From Coenobita brevimanus (lineage: Eukaryota; Arthropoda; Malacostraca; Decapoda; Coenobitidae): DNA of 64,000 nt. The notes beneath the pieces are model-generated. The model saw only the letters and a program-made list of their open reading frames with translations. It was not told where the DNA came from and did no database searches. The position numbers and the translations under genes were made by a program. Below, piece after piece: positions 44,963 through 57,404 of this stretch (positions within the stretch are counted from its first letter, which is position 1; each line of letters opens with the position of its first letter). The stretch lies in assembly GCA_032717465.1 (NCBI GenBank), contig JAVRFU010003717.1, positions 71,001 through 135,000 of the forward strand, given 5' to 3'.

Positions 44963-45179
44963 AATTCACTAGGACTATTAAATGACTCCAGTAGACACTG
45001 AATAGTGTCTTTATTTGTCAAACTGTAAATCCGAGTATATCTGTTTATTCATTTATATGTTGCCCTTCTCTGTATTCAGTGGAGGATAACCTTGACAACA
45101 ACAAGCACAGCAAGAATCCGCAGCTCCACCCCACAGCAGACTATGAAATCTAGAGGCTGACAACAAACTCACATCCCTT

Positions 45180-45665
45180 TCATATCATTCCCCGCCCTCT
45201 CACCTCTCTCCCATCTATTTCACCTCATTCCCTTCCCCCTCACCACACTTCACTCCCTCTCACCTAACACCCCTCCCTCTCACTTCATCCCCCTCTCTTT
45301 CACCACACTTCCATCCCTCTCACTCACTCCCCTCCCTCTCACCTCACTCCCATCCTTCTCACTACACTCCCCTCCCTCTCAACACACTCCTGTCTCTTTC
45401 ACCACTCATTCCTCCCTCTCACCACACCCCTCCCTTTCACCACACCCCTCCCTTTCACCTCACTCCTCTTCCTCTCACCACACTTCCTCCCATTCACCTC
45501 ACTCCTCTTCCTCTCACCACACTTCCCTCTCATCTCACTCCTATCCTTCTCACCACACTCCCACTCACCGCACTTCCCTCCCAGTCACAACACTCCCCTC
45601 CCTTACACCACGCTCCCATCCCCCTCACCTCACTCCCCATCCTTTCATCACATTCTCCTCCCTCT
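45180..45665 (+). repeat. Degenerate pyrimidine-rich minisatellite
   Basis: Loose units of CCCTCTCACCACACTCCCCT type. Similar units return at 47585-47925, on the far side of foldback copy B. Confidence 0.8.
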
Positions 45666-46637
45666 CAACTCTCTGAAGGGATGGTGTTAGCTGAGAATTG
45701 GTCAGGTAAGGAGTGCCAGGCTACTGGACAGGTGTCAGGGAGATGGATTGACTAGTAGGCACGGGAATCTATCAGTTGTTAGAGAGGGGGCAGTTGAAGG
45801 GGACAACCCCAGAGCTTATATACATGATAACTAACCTTACTACGCTGGACGAAAGCGGGGAGAGTCAGTTGGTGGAGTGAGGGAGCTTACCCGGGCTCCA
45901 TCACGGCTTAATATGATAAGTAAGTTTTTCGTTTTGGGTGGGGGTGGGAAGGGTCATTTGGTTAAGGTGGGGGAGCGTACACTGACACCACCACAGCTTA
46001 CCCTTGACAAACGGTGTCCACGCTTATGGCCACGGACGGCATTAGCCACCCCAAATAGCCAGCATAAAGGGATCATTGCTCACGGTTACGCAAGTTTACG
46101 CTGTCAATAAAGGAGAGGCCTACGCAGACATAATTTATAATAGTTATGCGTCCTTACGTGTATCTTGAGGTGTTTATGTAAGTTGGTGGGCATGAAGGAT
46201 CTGAATTGTGTGAGGGACAGCCAGAGCTTCCTTGTGCACACATTCGGTGGTCGGTAGTCTCAGTCCGGTGATTTGGAAAAAAAAAAAAAAAAAAAAAAGA
46301 TTCATGAGGGCTTTAGATAAAAATCATTATCATCATCATCACCATCATCAGTTTCCGAGGATAACAGAAAGTGGAAGGATCAAAAGCTCTTCAACATCTT
46401 TTGAGACCTGAATCAGAGGTTCCGGATACAACCTCTCCCCTTTTCTGTATCAGAGGAGCTATTCATCTGTTTGTATTACAGGTGTTGGATGATGAAGTCG
46501 TGCCATCCCTCTGTCATTACTAGAATGGGAAGGGGAGACCAGTCCTTCTTTGTCCGAATTGGTATACGTAGGAAGTACCTGGGTAGTTTTCCTTATCCCT
46601 AAACTCTTGTTATAAAAGACGGGGACGAGATTGAAGT
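45666..46637. other. No gene seen; A-run and (ATC)n
   Basis: A-run at about 46277-46298 and a short ATC run at about 46325-46350. Two similar segments (AGCTTACCCGGGCTCCATCA near 45885; AGCGTACACTGACACCACCA near 45975) suggest a local duplication. Confidence 0.5.
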
Positions 46638-47579
46638 GTACACCCGCGAACCAAAGTTTCGGTACCCCCCTCGATGGAAGGAAGTGGAAGTCAGGGTTAG
46701 AGAGAGGGCAGGTGAACGGACAACCGTGAGTGGTACTTTGGAACTGAGCTACGAGGCGAATAGTGAGAAACCTAATGACAATGGATTCGAAATATTTCCA
46801 TGCTATTCACCTGCAAAACATTATGCGTTCGTAACATACATACTGTAACATATAACATAGACTACTGTGTTATCATGGTGTCCTGTGATACTGACCCATC
46901 TGTTTCGGATCCTCATCACACAAATAAAGCACCGAGCCAGTTGTATATAAGTTGCAACTTGTCATTATAACTGCAGTCATAATTTTTGTGAATGCTATCC
47001 CTGGATTGTCTATAGCTATAATATAGAATGATTGTGAATTTAATGTTGATTCTCACAGTAGTTGTGCGGATGGTTATAAATGTGGCAATTATTTTATGGA
47101 GACGACTAAATCACATTGTGATGGACAGCGGAGAGCATTCGCCAATAATTTACTATAACCAGATGAAATTAGATGCAAACAACACAAAATATTATGAGAC
47201 AACGAAGACAGCTGTGGTATCCTGCTCCGCCTTGTTATCAAGGCCTTAACTGTGGCTTCACCTCATACGTGCATTATTTTCCTTCAGTCTCTGCCTCTTT
47301 TATTACTCTTACTTCCCGGTATCCTCTTACTGCGAGTCGTCATATTCCTTGGAGGGTTTCTTGTCGTCCGGTCCTATAACCCCTACTGTATTACATTATT
47401 CCTCGCATCATCACTCCCAGACAAACAACGTTAGCACAAGACTGCTGAATCTGTTAATACCATTATTGCCACTGCCACTACTACTGTAATCCCCCTTTTC
47501 GTTCACCTGCCCTCTCTCTAACCCTGACTTCCACTTCCTTCCATCGAGGGGTTACCGAAACTTTGGTTCGCGGGTGTAC
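46638..47579. mobile_element. GTAC foldback family, copy B (internally deleted)
   Basis: The element 46642-47575 (934 bp) is flanked by GTAC at 46638-46641 and 47576-47579. It starts ACCCGCGAACCAAAGTTTCG and ends with an inverted repeat of about 80 bp. The body to about 47498 is collinear with the left arm of copy A at 12834-13665 (substitutions plus an insertion of about 20 bp near 47177). It then jumps to the terminal 80 bp of a right arm. The outer flanking base pairs differ from copy A, so the two insertions are independent. No coding gene. Confidence 0.9.
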
Positions 47580-47584
47580 GTGCA

Positions 47585-47925
47585 TATAATGACACGCCAC
47601 ACTCCCATCCCTCTCACCACACTCCCTTCCCTCTCACTACACTCCCATCCCTCTCACCACACTCCCTTCCCTCTCACTACACTCCCTTCCCTCTCACCAC
47701 ATTCCCATTTCTCTCATCACACTCTCCTCTTTCACCACACTCCCATCCCTGTCGCCACACCCCTCCCTCACACCATACTCCTATCCCTCTCACCACACTC
47801 CTATCCCTCTCACCACACTCCCATCCCTCTCACCACACTCCCATCCCTCTCACCACACTCCCTTTCCTTTCACCACACTCCCATTCCTCTCACTACACTC
47901 CCCTCTCTCTCATCACTCGCAGACT
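47585..47925 (+). repeat. Minisatellite, about 20 bp pyrimidine-rich unit
   Basis: Units of CACCACACTCCCATCCCTCT, quite regular at 47780-47870. Confidence 0.9.
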
Positions 47926-48099
47926 TCCTCCACCAAACATTTTACTCAACCAAAAAGCCAGAGTGTTTCCCTGGCAGAGTTAGGTCATAAAACAGGCTTA
48001 ACAACACCAACACTGATATCTGGCCGACTAGTTATAAAGCTGAGTGGAATTAGCGGGTGAAGAAGCGTTGCCTGGGTACGTGTTTGGCCATAATTAACA

Positions 48100-49275
48100 A
48101 CTATCACCACCAGTATCACAACACGATCACCACCAGTATCACCACACTGTCACCACCAGTATCACAACACGATCACCACAAGTATCACCACACTATCACC
48201 ACCAGTATCACAACACTATCACCACCAGTATCACCACACTGTCACCACCAGTATCACAACACGATCACCACCAGTATCACCACACTATCACCACAAGTAT
48301 CACCACACTATCACCACCAGTATCACCACACTGTCACCACACTATCACCACACTGTCACCACCAGTATCACCACACTATCACCACCAGTATCACCACACT
48401 ATCACCACACTGTCACCACACTATCACCACACTGTCACCACCAGTATCACCACACTATCACCACCAGTATCACCACACTATCACCACCAGTATCACCACA
48501 CTGTCACCGCCAGTATCACCACACTGTCACCACACTATCACCACACTGTCACCACCAGTATCACCACACTATCACCACCAGTATCACCACACTATCACCA
48601 CCAGTATCACCACACTATCACCACCAGTATCACCACACTATCACCACCAGTATCACCACACTATCACCACCAGTATCACCACACTATCACCACCAGTATC
48701 ACCACACTATCACCACCAGTATCACCACACTATCACCACCACTATCACCACACCATCACCACCACTATCACCACACTATCACCACCAGTATCACCACACT
48801 ATCACCACCAGTATCACCACACTATCACCACCAGTATCACCACACTATCACCACCAGTATCACCACACTATCACCACCAGTATCACCACACCATCACCAC
48901 CACTATCACCACACTATCACCACCAGTATCACCACACTATCACCACCAGTATCACCACACTATCACCACCAGTATCACCACACCATCACCACCACTATCA
49001 CCACACTATCACCACCACTATCACCACACTATCACCACCAGTATCACCACACTATCACCACACTATCACCACCAGTATCACCACACTATCACCACCAGTA
49101 TCACCACACTATCACCACCAGTATCACCACACTATCACCACACTATCACCACACTATCACCACCACTATCACCACACTATCACCACCAGTATCACCACAC
49201 TATCACCACACTATCACCACCAGTATCACCACACTATCACCACCAGTATCACCACACTATCACCACCAGTATCAT
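48100..49275 (+). repeat. Minisatellite of 12/24 bp units, about 1.2 kb
   Basis: Two 12-mers, CACCACCAGTAT and CACCACACTATC, mostly alternate to give a 24 bp unit in nearly 50 copies, with occasional CACCACCACTAT and CACTGTC variants. Unit length is a multiple of three and lacks stops, so a 417-codon frame of Ser, Thr, His, Pro and Tyr spans it. I see no support for translation. Confidence 0.95.
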
Positions 49276-49481
49276 GGTGTTACTCCTTCAATGATGACTT
49301 GACACGCTGAGGCTGGATGAAAGTAGGCTGATAAAATTAACTTAAGAATAATAGATGGAAGTGAGTGAACGGAGAGAAGTGGAAGAGAAAATGCGTAAAA
49401 TAATTTGGGAAGGGAATGGACACTCAGACTGATTTAAAAATTATGGAAGGAAAATAAAGGGAAGAGAACGGGTAAAATGTT
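49276..49481. other. No gene seen
   Basis: Short unremarkable spacer. Confidence 0.5.
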
Positions 49482-49625
49482 TGAGAGAGAGAGAGAGAGA
49501 GAGAGAGAGGATAGAAAATGATGGAGGAAAGAGAATGGATAAAACTGTGGATGCCAAAGATGAAAGATTGATGAAGAAAATGAATGAAAGGGAGAGGGAG
49601 AGAGAGAGAGAGAGAGAGAGGGTGC

Positions 49626-49658
<33 letters not shown>
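49482..49658. repeat. (GA)n, (GA)n, (TG)n cluster
   Basis: GA runs at 49482-49508 and about 49591-49620, then TG at 49627-49658. Confidence 0.95.
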
Positions 49659-49664
<6 letters not shown>

Positions 49665-49689
49665 GTTTGTCCCGTAAAGGCCCCTCTAT

Positions 49690-50098
49690 GAACCAGAAAC
49701 ACGTCACATTAACACCTACACTTCCTTACATCTCTCCCTCTTCCCTCACTTCCCTTCCCCATCTTGCCCTTCTTTTCCTCACTGCTTCCAGTCCTCTCCC
49801 CTTTTCTCTCCCTTTCGGCCATTTCCGTGTCTTATATCGTTTCCTCTCCTCCCTTTCTTCTTATTTTCCTCAACCTCTCTTCCATTTCCCTCATTCTTTT
49901 CTTTCTCACATCTTTCCTTTACTTCATTTTTGCTTTTCCTTCCCACTCTTCCCTTCTTTCCCTATTTTCTAGTTCTTCTCCCCCTCTTCTTTCATTTTCT
50001 TACTCCTCTAGCATCATCCTTAACGCCTTCTCTCCCTTTCTGTATCAGCCTCCTTCTCCTATCACCCTCCTTTCTCATCCCTCTATTTAATTCTCCTC

Positions 50099-50141
<43 letters not shown>

Positions 50142-50695
50142 AGTTCATCTTTCTCTTCTCTCCCTTATCTCTCATCAAGAATTGTCTCTAACCTTTCATT
50201 CCCTTTCGTTTTCCTCCAACCTTTTCAGTTCTCTCTCTCTTTTCCTCTTCTTTTTTTTCCATGTCTTCTCTCTCTCATACTGACTCTTCTTCAAGATTAT
50301 TTTTCCCCATTTTTCCTCTCCATTTTCCCAGTACACTCCCCCGCATGTCCTTCTTTCCGAGAGCAGAGACAAGAGACAGTCCTCCATTTTTAATTTCATC
50401 TTTGCTTTTCTTCCTCACCATCTTTTTTTCACCTCTTTCCCTCCATTACATTTCCTGTTCTCTTAAATATTTTCCAACCCTTTTGCTCTGTGTCCATCCT
50501 TTACATGAACTCTTTTCCCCTCATGGCTTTTCCATTTCCTGCTGTCATTCCTTATCTCCTCCTTCCCGTTGCTCTCGCATCTCTCCAACTCATCCCTCCC
50601 TCTCTTTCCTTTCCTTCTTCCCTCCCTTAAGTCACTCATTTCTACCCCCCTTCAAACTAGCCTATCTTATCTACTTGGCAATTATTCTCAACACC
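49690..50695 (+). repeat. Polypyrimidine-rich kilobase
   Basis: About 1 kb dominated by C and T on the + strand with a pure (CT)n at 50101-50137. Open frames here are rich in Ser, Phe, Leu and Pro by composition only. Confidence 0.85.
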
Positions 50696-50729
50696 ATGTG
50701 AAATTAGTGGTGTCCCTCGCCGTCACCTA

Positions 50730-50755
50730 ACACACACACACACACACACACACAC
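50730..50755. repeat. (CA)n microsatellite
   Basis: CA run. Confidence 0.95.
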
Positions 50756-50943
50756 TCATAGTGAAAAAAAAATTTCTTGTCACGAACGAAGTATGTAAGG
50801 AAAAGTGTGAGGCGTGACAGTGCTGTAACGTTACCCTGGCCTCGTGCATTAGTACCCCCCCCACCCTCTCCCCACACACTGCAGTGCGTGTCAAGGGCAA
50901 CACCCCCCCCATTAGCCTCCAACACCTACCCTCCTTTACCCGT

Positions 50944-50946
<3 letters not shown>

Positions 50947-50993
<47 letters not shown>
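50947..50993. repeat. (TG)n microsatellite
   Basis: TG run. Confidence 0.97.
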
Positions 50994-50994
<1 letters not shown>

Positions 50995-52259
50995 ATGAGA
51001 GACAAAGAAATGTTGGGATGGTCGGGCCAGAGGCATGCTATGGACAGAGGGAGGGGGAGGGGTGGGAGAGGGGAAGGGAGGTTGACGGGGAAGATGGAGG
51101 AGGTGGATGGGAAGTAAGGATAAGCGATTATCATTACGATTATTCTGTACTGCCTGGTAATTCTCGTTCCTCATGGCTTCACCTGGAGAGATTGGCCAGT
51201 GAGACACCTTTTGCATAATGTCCTGTCCTGAAACTAACAGAGTGGCTGGTGTCCTGCTTGGTACTGAGCAGCTGGGAAGAACTAAAAACCATCTTGTTAT
51301 TTGCCTTAATTTGTAATTACTTGTTCTCTTTAATTTTCTCCTCCTTCATTCCTTTCTTATTACTATTTCTTTCCCTCAATGATGCGATATAATTCAACGG
51401 TTTTGCCGTATTATCTGTATATCATTTGAGTTAACACCCCGTTCTTCTCTTGTTCATTTTGTCTTTTTTCAGATTTTGTGTAAAATATCTTTTGTTTTTG
51501 CTATTTCATTTTCTTCCGGCCTTGGTGTGTTGCAGTTTTTAGTGTTTTTTTTTTTATTATTATTAGTAAATTAGTCTGTTAATGTCATTTTGATTTTTAG
51601 GGTGGAGTGGCAAAAAAAAAAAAAAAAAAAAATTATTCTGTTTCGGCTCCATTTGATTGAATTCTGTTTTTGTTTTGTATATTAATGGCAGGATTTTTGC
51701 TTTACATTTTTGGGATATATGAAACTGGTGTGTTTTCATACTTACTAACCATTTCAGTCCCATCACATGCTTTCTATTTTTTCTATCTTTCTCATAACGA
51801 TTTCATTCGGCAGAGGTGAGTCTTTTCGATCTGCAGCTGTGGCCATCATTAACTGCTGCACTACACTAGATCTACGCTGAGTTGATGAAAATCGGCAAGA
51901 GGTAACATAAGAAAAAAAAATAATAAAAAAATGCGTCAATATAGTGAAATGGTTATGTTCTCTGGCAGATTGAAATGTTTTATTGTCACTCACTGTCCTT
52001 CCGCTAACACGAGGCAGAGTCTGCTTAACTTATCTGTGGCTAACACGGGACCTGGAGCCATATAAGGAAAAGAGAAAAGGGAAGATATGGATGACATACA
52101 GGAACACTGTTTCTCCGTCTCCGTATTGCTTCCAAACACGAATACTCTCAAAGGCAATACTGAGCCGAGATAACCGCTGCGCCGATCACGTTTGTAAACA
52201 AAGATCTGAGATACTGGAGGGGCAGACTGCAATCCGGGAAGCTGATAACACCGTAGTGA
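50994..52259. other. No gene seen; A-run
   Basis: G-rich patch at 51040-51115, AT-rich 51240-51960, A-run at about 51613-51631. No exon or element termini recognised. Confidence 0.5.
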
Positions 52260-52350
52260 CCTGGAACACGAGAGCTGGAAGACAGGGACTGGAACACGAG
52301 AGCTGGAAGACAGGGACTGGAACACGAGAGCTGGAAGACGGGGCTTGGAA
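52260..52350 (+). repeat. 28 bp tandem repeat, 3 copies
   Basis: Unit CTGGAACACGAGAGCTGGAA plus GACAGGGA, nearly identical copies. Confidence 0.93.
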
Positions 52351-52589
52351 GAGGGACCATGGAAACAAAAGGAGGCGTGTTGGAGGAGCAGGCTAGTGTG
52401 AAGGAAAAAGTGGCATAAAAGAGCACTAGACAAAACAAGCAATAGCTCCTGGAGGACACAAGGAGACATTAATGACATACACTCCTTACTTAGTGCAGTA
52501 TCTCTATTGTTTATGAGTTCTTGATAAGCGTGGCAGCGACGTAATTTGTTAAGTATGAAACACGACGACCAGATACCCCGAGACGTTGC

Positions 52590-52592
<3 letters not shown>

Positions 52593-52647
<55 letters not shown>

Positions 52648-52694
52648 TGGTCGTGAAATAGTCCAGGAACAGAGAGAGAGAGAGAGAGAGAGAG
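52593..52694. repeat. (TG)n and (GA)n
   Basis: TG to about 52647, then GA at 52673-52694. Confidence 0.97.
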
Positions 52695-53156
52695 ATCGTG
52701 AACCTGCATAGGTGATGTCTACCTGTCACCTCGCAGGCAGGCTCGGTAATCCCTTCCTCACGCTTGCTGGCTGTTGTAGTGTCAGTACCCCCTCCTGCCT
52801 TGCCCTCAAAAATTTGTCCCCTCCTGTGGCAATATTTATTTACGTGGCCTGCGCGGGTGAGGTGGGTCAAGAGGGCACGAGCCACCGGAAGACTGTATGT
52901 ATATTTGCGAAGATGCAGATAAATTTTAAAAAATGCAGTTGCAAATAAAGAATGAACTGCCGGATCTTCATAACAACAAACTTTCCGTGAAGTTTTTGTT
53001 ATTGGACACTTGATTTCCTATTTGTAACTAGTATCAGTAGTATTCTTAATCCAGTGACGATTTTTAATGCCTTCATTCATAAAGAATACAAAAATTTTCT
53101 GTATTCCCACAAATTTACTGTCTTAACCGATAAATAATGAAGGGACTCCTCTATGA
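52695..53156. other. No gene seen
   Basis: No recognisable feature. Confidence 0.5.
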
Positions 53157-53385
53157 AATTATTTTGTGGAGGGTATTCTCAACGAAATACGTTTATGCAG
53201 GGTATTCTATGAAATTCTTCCATGGAGGGTATTCTGTACGAAATACCTTTATGGAGGGTATTCTATGAAATTCTTCCATGGAGGGTATTCTCAACGAAAT
53301 TCCTTTATGGAGGGTTTTCTCTACGAAATTCCTTTATGGAGGATATTCTCTACGAAATTCCTTTATGGAGGGAATTCTCTATGAG
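53157..53385 (+). repeat. Minisatellite, 26-29 bp unit, about 8 copies
   Basis: Units of ATGGAGGGTATTCTSTACGA plus AATTCCTTT, alternating with a shorter form (TATGAAATTCTTCC), so a two-unit period of about 55 bp is visible in the left half. Confidence 0.93.
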
Positions 53386-53757
53386 AGTATTTAAATCCTG
53401 TCTTTCACTGCATTTATATGTTCTTCCATTTGTTTATTTATTCATTAATGTTTTACATGAGCCGACCTTTTAGGCTACTGAGTCCGGCCTGTTCAACCCA
53501 GTACATCTAACAGTACCTTTACAAATACAGTAGACAAAACAGTAACTTTTTCCTCTCTCAGCTAAAATATTATAGTAAAAATAATAATATCAACATAAGC
53601 TTATCTTCTGTGTTTTGTGATGTTGTGTTCAGAGTAATCAGTGAAATAATTTATGGACACCTTAAGCATGACCCTGCAGCCCAAACCTTCCTAGCTCAGT
53701 TGATGATGTGTTTGGTAGTTATTGATTGCTGCTGTGCTAGTTGCAGGGCCTAAGGGA

Positions 53758-53758
<1 letters not shown>
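53386..53758. other. No gene seen
   Basis: AT-rich spacer. Confidence 0.5.
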
Positions 53759-53789
<31 letters not shown>

Positions 53790-53895
53790 TCAGCATTAAC
53801 AGAACATTGACAGATTTTCTTTTTGATCCAGGGTAATTTATTTTTATTATTATTATTATTATCATCATCATCATCATCATTATTGTTATTATTGG
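53759..53895. repeat. (TG)n and (TTA)n/(TCA)n
   Basis: TG at 53759-53785, TTA then ATC trinucleotides at about 53838-53895. Confidence 0.93.
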
Positions 53896-54114
53896 CAGAA
53901 TGTTTCGAGATGAACACCTTTCCCTTCCGTCTTTTACTTCTGACTCTACCATCTCTTCTTACTTCACGAAGATTCATTTCCTACAATTTCATTTCGATTT
54001 GACTCCAACCCTTTAATCGTTCTTTTGTTGTTCTTTGGGCCATATCATGTGTTGTCCATTACCTTCATATATATTTTCCCTATTCTTTTCCTTTACGTCA
54101 TCTCGGTCAATTCT

Positions 54115-54745
54115 AATTTCTCCCAATGTGGACTGCGGTTATCTAATTTCTGCCAGTGTAGACTGCGGTTATCTAATTTCTGCCAGTGTAGACTGCGGTT
54201 ATCTAATTTCTCCCAGTGTAGACTGCGGTTATCTAATTTCTGCCAGTGAAGACTGCGGTTATCTAATTTCTCCCAGTGTAGACTGCGATTATCTAATTTC
54301 TCCCAGTGTAGACTGCGGTTATCTAATTTCTCCCAGTGTAGACTGCGGTTAACTCTAACTTCTCCCAGTGTAGACTGCGGTTAACTCTAACTTCTCCCAG
54401 TGTAGACTGCGGTTATCTAATTTCTCCCAGTGAAGACTGCGGTTAACTCTAATTTCTCCCAGTGTAGACTGCGGTTAACTCTAACTTCTCCCAGTGTAGA
54501 CTGCGGTTATCTAATTTCTCCCAGTGTAGACTGCGGTTAACTCTAACTTCTCCCAGTGTAGACTGCGGTTAACTCTAACTTCTCCCAGTGTAGACTGCGG
54601 TTATCTAATTTCTCCCAGTGAAGACTGCGGTTAACTCTAATTTCTCCCAGTGTAGACTGCGGTTAACTCTAACTTCTCCCAGTGTAGACTGCGGTTATCT
54701 AATTTCTCCCAGTGAAGACTGCGGTTAACTCTAACTTCTCCCTAA
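54115..54745 (+). repeat. Minisatellite of 30 and 32 bp units with higher-order duplication
   Basis: About 20 units. Type A is TTATCTAATTTCTCCCAGTG plus TAGACTGCGG (30 bp). Type B replaces the start with TTAACTCTAACTT (32 bp). The left third is all A. The rest mixes A and B, and the block B B A B B A (with matching sub-variants, including GTGAAGACTG) occurs twice in succession. Confidence 0.95.
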
Positions 54746-54872
54746 CTTGACAGAGTTTTCAGTGTCATTTAACTAAGCCTTTTCTCCTCATCAGCTCTTC
54801 AATGAGATGATGAGAAATAATATAAGTAAAACGAGATAATGTGAGTGATAATTTAGAATAGGTTACCATTAC

Positions 54873-54877
<5 letters not shown>

Positions 54878-54970
<93 letters not shown>
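54878..54970. repeat. (TTA)n then (TCA)n
   Basis: Trinucleotide run changing from TTA to TCA. Confidence 0.95.
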
Positions 54971-56189
54971 TAACACGGTATTACTCTTATTACTGTTATG
55001 AAATATATCAATTCTTAATATTCAGGCCACGGGAATGGACTACTGTACTGAGCACCGTCTTAACCACAATCAGCGTAAGATCTCCTACCTTCAATTTATC
55101 AGTAGTCTTATCTCCCGCCGCCCCTTCCCGCTCACCCTCCTCCAGCCTGTGGTGACTGAGGTATGCGTAGATGCCGTGATAGTGTTTAATGCCGTATAAT
55201 CAATTAGGCAACACTTAACGCCAGATTAGTGATGGTAGTTGGACGAGGCGTGTGGCTGAGCCTGAGAGATGGACGCTAATTTGGCTCACTCAGCTTTCAT
55301 TCACTTCCTTGTTTTCTTTCCTATCCCTGTTTCTTTCATCCTCTTCCTTTTCTTCCTCTCCTCTAATGTTCATCTTATCATTCCTTCGATCTACCTGTCA
55401 ATCACTTTATTTTCTCTGCCGCAACTTGTTTCTTCTCTCTTCTGCCCCAGACTCTACTCTCCTCTTTCCTTCTATTCTTTTATATTGTGTGGCCGCAACA
55501 AAACAACATCCACGTAACCCCACCCTGGCTCAACTTACAATACCGGGACTTCCATTGCAAACCACTTTCCCACATACCGATATACACTACTCCTGTCAGT
55601 CAAATTCTTCCGTGGTCTGTTTCTGTATCTGCAGTTCTTCATTCCATCTACACCCACATATACGGTGCTTTTCAGCCCAGACACTTTATCTCACCTGTGC
55701 TTAGCGAGGAACATAATATACACAGATGGTGACAGGAGACTGTGGCTATAAGGTTAAGCCAGATTTTGAGAAGCAAGAGTTTTACGTCCTCCCTATTAAA
55801 AAAAAAAAAAAAAAAAAATCATACGCCTACTTGGACCACACTATTCATGGATTGAGTAGTGACTATTGCAAGATCGTGAGTTAAAATCCTGTGTCATTTC
55901 AGTGAAGACCATGGGCATTTTGATTCACTGAATAACTTTCAGTACCTTTCATTAACAAATATACCGTCACAAACACTCGCTAATACCATCACAGCAGGCT
56001 TCATGATGGTTCCCCTGATGTATTACTCCTAAAATGGTTGATATTATTACCCATGTAATGACATGTGAAGGGTTTGGTGTCCTCTGATAGGCTAGTGTCA
56101 AAAATGCAACTGAACTGAAGATCTGATTGCCTTATCTAGATGATGTGCAGACCCCGATGTATAGAAATAAAGTTACTGTACTCTTTTCA
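54971..56189. other. No gene seen; A-run
   Basis: Pyrimidine-rich 55270-55480, A-run at 55798-55818. A 150-codon frame at 55252-55704 has no recognisable domain. Confidence 0.5.
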
Positions 56190-56385
56190 TCTTAACTTGG
56201 CCCAGACATTCGTCCTTTGGCAGGTTATTTCACGTAGCTTAGGGGTAAAATAAGACAGTACTACGGCTCCACATCCTTCTCATAGCACTTATTTATGACT
56301 AGCACCACATTCTAGTGTTAACCTGTTGTTATAGCTCAGCATTCATGATGGAGGGATGGCAATTTTAGGCCAGGTTAGAGTAAAA
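56190..56385 (+). repeat. Dispersed repeat family R1, copy 3
   Basis: Best-preserved copy with 20308-20480: AGGTTATTTCACGTAGCTTA, AGTACTACGGCTCCACATCC, TAGCACCACATTCTAGTGTT, then AACCTGTTGTTATAGCTCAG and GGCAATTTTAGGCC, the latter shared with 3395-3585. Confidence 0.65.
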
Positions 56386-56434
56386 AGAGTATAACTAAGG
56401 ACGGATCCACGAGAGAACAAAATGATTATAGTCA

Positions 56435-56640
56435 CCATCCCCGCCCCCACACCCACACTCACGTCCACGACCCATCACACAAAACTAATCAAATCTCAGC
56501 CTTAGACACTGAATCATATATATATGTACTGGTTTTGTTTTACTGGTTATTAAGCTTGGATGGTTAGAGGAGTGCATGAGGAAGTGGTGTTGTAATCAGG
56601 ACTTGGGTGGTATAAGATGGTGAGGTCCTGCTCTGTCTGA
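56435..56640 (+). repeat. Dispersed repeat R2, copy 2
   Basis: CACACTCACGTCCACGACCC and ATCACACAAAACTAATCAAAT is one unit of the 28 bp minisatellite type, followed by the segment shared with 36345-36560. It precedes no gene. Confidence 0.65.
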
Positions 56641-57078
56641 TATGATGGTGATGTACAAGGTGGGTCATATATTGCGCATCCTAATTGTCGTGTTTTACGA
56701 GGTCGGCTGAGCTAACAATGCTGGAATCTGGCCTACGTCGTGTTCTACTTCCCATAACCATTTTCATCTTCTGTCTATATGATCTTCCCACAGCAAACCT
56801 AACATTACCACAGTCTCCCCCACTGCCTCTCGTTTTCTACCTAGGAGGGATGAACATCAGTGAGTTAAAAGGTGAACATAATGTGGTGGAAGGATGCCGG
56901 GAATACAAGAGTTTATGTAAAGTGGTTAGAATGACAGATTGTGGTGCTGCTCAAAACACCGCCACCTCACTGAATGACAGGCAAGGTTCTCGGCGGGATA
57001 TTGGTCTGTCAGAATTACGCCAAGCCATATAGAGACCCACAAAGAACCACTGGCTTTATTATTTTGTATCTGTCAGAT

Positions 57079-57083
<5 letters not shown>
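56641..57083. other. No gene called
   Basis: A 115-codon frame (56685-57032) has a hydrophobic stretch near its N-terminus but no family I recognise. Without splice or homology evidence I leave it as non-coding. Confidence 0.4.

Positions 57084-57112
<29 letters not shown>
57084..57112. repeat. (CT)n microsatellite
   Basis: CT run. Confidence 0.95.
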
Positions 57113-57117
<5 letters not shown>

Positions 57118-57188
57118 TGAGATATAAAAACTAGTGAAGGTTTACCCAACATGACAACAAAACCTGACGAGTAATGACATCACACTTT

Positions 57189-57404
57189 GACTCATATTGG
57201 GTAAGGAAGCTCCCTAGGACCCCCTCCTTGGCGATTTAAGCTGTGGCTAGTTAATATCCGTTTGTACTTTATGTACTGTATGTAAAATGAGGCGATATTA
57301 TGAGAATTTACATAAAACAGAGGAGGACGGAAAGGTGTGAATAGCAAAATATATCGTTTAGGAAAAGATATTAGGGAATTTCCCTAACCAACAAGAACAC
57401 TATA
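57189..57404. mobile_element. Harbinger-type MITE copy (diverged)
   Basis: GGGTAAGGAAGCTCCCTAGG on the left, TAGGGAATTTCCCTAACCAA then CAAGAAC on the right, GGCTAGTTAATATCC and AAAATATATCGTTTAGGAAA inside. It lies 120 bp from the best copy. Confidence 0.8.

Noticed and set aside
48057..49310. 417-codon frame as a real protein gene
   Set aside because: It lies entirely within a stop-free minisatellite, with no independent coding evidence. Kept only as a repeat.
49764..50701. Overlapping Ser/Phe/Leu-rich frames on the + strand
   Set aside because: All arise from one polypyrimidine tract that is open in several frames at once.
51990..52709. 239-codon minus-strand frame
   Set aside because: It spans a CA run, a CT run and a 28 bp tandem repeat, so the composition explains the open frame.
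56685..57032. 115-codon frame with a hydrophobic N-terminal stretch
   Set aside because: No family recognised and no neighbouring exon evidence. A homology search or RNA-seq could change this.
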